Shown here piece after piece: positions 61,632 through 64,000 of a DNA stretch of 64,000 bases; the stretch's first letter is position 1, and each line of letters begins with the position of its first letter. The notes beneath the pieces were generated by a model. It did not search any database. It was not told where the DNA came from and saw only the letters and a list, made by a program, of their open reading frames with translations. Source of the stretch: JACKAQ01 sp965227145 (lineage in GTDB: Bacteria; Calditrichota; Calditrichia; RBG-13-44-9; J075); contig OZ245730.1 of NCBI GenBank assembly GCA_965227145.1, forward strand, positions 186,001 to 250,000. The letters run 5' to 3'. Made by a program: the position numbers and the translations under genes.

Positions 61632-64000
61632 ATGTGGATCGGGATGATGAAATTCGCAGATTTTTTTTCTGCTGATGAGCCGGAGAAGTTGCCCGATTCA
61701 GCAGAAAGCGCTGAAACAACCGAAGTTGCCAGCCAACCGGCGGTTAATTCCTACACCGCATTGCAGCGCCGCTACCGGCAATTTCTGGCGATTATCCGCA
61801 GTGGCGAAACGCCCGACGCACAGGATTTGCAGGATTTTTTGCACCAATGCGCAACGGCATTTGCCGATATTTCTGCAAATGAAACGACTTTGCCGCCAAA
61901 CGCCGGTTTTCGGATGTCGCACCCGGATATTCAACTGCTCGGTTTGCCGATGCAGCATCGCGCAACGTTGGAAACCGATTCGCATAGCGAATGGCAATAC
62001 CGCACTGTGCGCAAACATTTGCAAACGGGCGAACCCGCAAACCTGGCGGATGTGTTTTTACCCGTCATTCCGCCGCCGCTCAAAATTCTGTTAATTTTGC
62101 CCTCGCACGCCTATCAACCGGTCGATGAAGAATCCCGCCAGCCGTATTATTATGAAAAACGGCTTCGGGAAATGTTGCTGTCGCTAATTTCGGACTGCGA
62201 CGTGGAAATCCGTATTTTGCCCTCGCCCACGCGTGCTGCGCTGGCGCGGGAATTGAGCCGGCATCCCTGCCACATCGTGTATTATTGGGGCGGCGGCGCG
62301 GTCGAAAACGGCGAAAATTATTTGGCATTTGAAAATCCGCTGACGCTGGAAACCGAATGGGTGCTAACATCGGATGTTGCCGCGCTGATGCGGAATCCGG
62401 CAAATCCGGTACCGCTGCTGTTTTGGAGCTTTTATCCGGATTCGCCCGCCGGAACGGAGCAGGATCAGCTTTCCGGCATCGAAACGTTTTGCCGGGCGGG
62501 CATTCCGGCGGTCATCAGCACCGGCGAAATGCTGGCGCCGACAACGGCGATCAGCTTCGCGGAGCAATTGTTCCGGGAACTCGCCAAACGGCAAACGCTG
62601 CAGGAAAGTTTTGCAAACGCCATCGAATCGCTGCAGGCTAAAACCGGGCAATTTTCGTGGGCTTTCCCCAATTTTTTTGAAAATCTGATCGTTCATTATC
62701 CGGCGGATTGGCAGGCAAAACCGCAATCGCCACAGCAAATCGTTCCGAAAACAAATCTGTTAGCCAAACATTACGAAATCAGTCCGCAAACACAAATGTT
62801 CCCGGTAATGAGCCGCCAGTTGAAACGCAACATGCTCGATGCGATAGAAAATCATACCGGATTATTTTTGCGCGGCCAAATCGGCTCCGGCAAAACGGCG
62901 CTGGCGCAATGGTTGTTGCAGCAATTTGCCGATGCATATTCAAACGCCATCACCGTTTGGATTGATGCGAAACAGATCCGCGATGCCCGGACCATCATCC
63001 AGTTGCTAAAAAATGAGCTGAAAAACAAAAATGCGGATGCCGCGCTGGAAAACCTGAATTATCAACCGGATAGCGAAGCCAAATTTATGCACCTCGCGCA
63101 TGAGTTGGCTGCGCTTCAGCCGTTGGCATTTTGCTTCGCGAATATTGATGAACTGACCCGTAACGGCCATTGGCTGCCCGAATATTCGGACATCGCCAAA
63201 TTGGCAGAATACCTGTGCCGGAGCCGCCGGTTCCCGTTGATTTTCACCGGAAAAGCAGTGCCAAAAGCGTTAACGGCGTTGAAAATTATATCGCCGGACG
63301 GCGCACCTGCGCCGCTTTGGGAAGATTTACCGGTTTTTGCAGATGCCTGCCGTTCGATTGCCAATCAATCCGCTGCCGAAAATGATGCGCCAAATATTCA
63401 CCAATTATGGGATAAACTGGTGGGCAATTGCAATGGCAACGCGGTTTCGTTAAAAATTTACAGTCGTGCGGGCATGCACAGGCTTTCCGAGTGGCTGGCA
63501 GCGCCCGTCGCCAAAAAACAACGGGTGTCGCCCAAAAAAAACAATCAGGATTTGTTGGATGAAATGCTCGTGCAGCTCGATCCGCAATTGCAGGCACTGC
63601 TGTTCATGCTGTTGCAATTCCGGATTGCCGTGCAAACAGACGCCCTGACCGGGCAATTTCAGGCTGCCGAAAACGATATGGAATTTCGAACAACGCTGCT
63701 CGATATGCTGGCGCAATTGACGAATTTGGGCTTGCTGGAAGTGAAGCTTGATCCGGTTTATCATATTGAATATTATCAAGTTACGGAAATTTTATCAAAC
63801 CGGCTGGCACCGTTGGCATCGCAGATGACACATTTGCCATTCGATGCGATTGAAGCCGGGAACTATCATTTTCGCAGCTATCGTTTTTTGGGCGAATCCC
63901 TTACCGAACTGAAATGCGCTTTTGAACAGTTTTCGATTGCCGGCGAAGCGCTGCTGGCAAAAAAAACCGGGCAATTGCTTATCAAACAATTGATTACCGA
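61632..64000 (+). CDS. CHAT-like domain fused to a STAND-type NTPase (partial, continues past window end)
   Basis: I translated this open frame directly; it runs to the window edge without a stop, giving at least 789 residues. Starts at ATG 61632, 61644 or 61647 are possible, and residue numbers here count from 61644. Residues about 150-345 look like a CHAT fold: HIVYYWGGGAVENGENYLAF near residue 210, and GIPAVISTGEMLAPTTAISF with a following helix near residue 290. However, the catalytic His (GHG in active members) reads WGGG, and the Cys of LNAC reads LFWSF near residue 258. Next comes a NTPase with P-loop GQIGSGKTALA near residue 411 and Walker B FCFANIDEL near residue 496, then a winged-helix-like region. 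CHAT-STAND proteins occur in bacterial conflict and regulatory systems. The effector C-terminus is not visible. Confidence 0.75.
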   Translation, partial: MWIGMMKFADFFSADEPEKLPDSAESAETTEVASQPAVNSYTALQRRYRQFLAIIRSGETPDAQDLQDFLHQCATAFADISANETTLPPNAGFRMSHPDIQLLGLPMQHRATLETDSHSEWQYRTVRKHLQTGEPANLADVFLPVIPPPLKILLILPSHAYQPVDEESRQPYYYEKRLREMLLSLISDCDVEIRILPSPTRAALARELSRHPCHIVYYWGGGAVENGENYLAFENPLTLETEWVLTSDVAALMRNPANPVPLLFWSFYPDSPAGTEQDQLSGIETFCRAGIPAVISTGEMLAPTTAISFAEQLFRELAKRQTLQESFANAIESLQAKTGQFSWAFPNFFENLIVHYPADWQAKPQSPQQIVPKTNLLAKHYEISPQTQMFPVMSRQLKRNMLDAIENHTGLFLRGQIGSGKTALAQWLLQQFADAYSNAITVWIDAKQIRDARTIIQLLKNELKNKNADAALENLNYQPDSEAKFMHLAHELAALQPLAFCFANIDELTRNGHWLPEYSDIAKLAEYLCRSRRFPLIFTGKAVPKALTALKIISPDGAPAPLWEDLPVFADACRSIANQSAAENDAPNIHQLWDKLVGNCNGNAVSLKIYSRAGMHRLSEWLAAPVAKKQRVSPKKNNQDLLDEMLVQLDPQLQALLFMLLQFRIAVQTDALTGQFQAAENDMEFRTTLLDMLAQLTNLGLLEVKLDPVYHIEYYQVTEILSNRLAPLASQMTHLPFDAIEAGNYHFRSYRFLGESLTELKCAFEQFSIAGEALLAKKTGQLLIKQLIT

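Noticed and set aside
61675..63989. Many open frames on both strands within the CHAT/STAND gene
   Set aside because: They are shadows of the one long plus-strand frame, which alone carries P-loop, Walker B and CHAT-like motifs.

Overview
The window looks like a chromosomal segment of a Gram-negative bacterium of the Fibrobacteres-Chlorobi-Bacteroidetes (FCB) superphylum, most likely Calditrichota / candidate division KSB1 or a close relative. That is an inference from gene content: two GWxTD-domain proteins, a PorV-like outer-membrane protein, a DUF6588 protein, a TonB-dependent receptor with a carboxypeptidase-regulatory-like N-terminus, and exported proteins ending in Por-secretion (type IX) style FPNP/YPNPFN C-terminal domains. 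No rRNA or tRNA was seen. TTG start codons with good Shine-Dalgarno sequences are common.

Layout. 1-3.3 kb: a truncated Rieske ferredoxin, a small DUF5362-like membrane protein, a Wzi-like outer-membrane protein and an unknown 217-aa protein. 3.4-25.2 kb: a visibly AT-rich exopolysaccharide locus. Its core is a tightly packed minus-strand operon (SLBB/Wza-type export protein, Wzz-type chain-length protein, Wzy/WaaL-type polymerase or ligase, glycosyltransferase, Wzx-type flippase, alpha/alpha-toroid-like protein, glycosyltransferase). A second minus-strand block carries wecB and two glycosyltransferases. An asnB-type amidotransferase, a large exported YCF48-repeat protein and an unknown membrane-anchored protein are on the plus strand. 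A complete IS630-family element (about 1.07 kb, TA duplication) splits a lipoprotein gene here.

25.3-32.7 kb: the conserved cluster DUF177(yceD)-rpmF-plsX-fabH-fabD-fabG-acpP-fabF-rnc on the minus strand, with a good sigma70-like promoter at its head. The SLBB gene follows rnc on the same strand with no visible terminator between them. 32.9-40.1 kb: housekeeping and accessory genes: a DUF4920 lipoprotein, a VOC protein, metK, a response regulator with DUF4388 and roadblock-like modules, a Memo-family protein, an ICMT-like methyltransferase, a Gfo/Idh/MocA oxidoreductase and a UPF0175/DUF3368 toxin-antitoxin pair.

40.2-51.4 kb: an envelope locus in which a TonB-dependent receptor, a 1148-aa exported protein and a PorV-like protein form an operon flanked by two GWxTD proteins. 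The 750-bp region upstream of the receptor has an FNR/CRP-like palindrome, repeated motifs and small ORFs with strong ribosome-binding sites. 51.5-56.5 kb: a plus-strand electron-transfer cassette: a PQQ-type beta-propeller lipoprotein, a five-heme protein made of repeated cytochrome c modules, and an eight-heme lipoprotein with C-terminal TPRs. 56.5-61.2 kb: a DUF6588 protein, a CbpA-type J-domain protein overlapping lon, and lon. From about 61.6 kb to the window end is the start of a large protein with a CHAT-like fold whose His and Cys appear to be lost, followed by a STAND-type NTPase; it is cut by the window edge.
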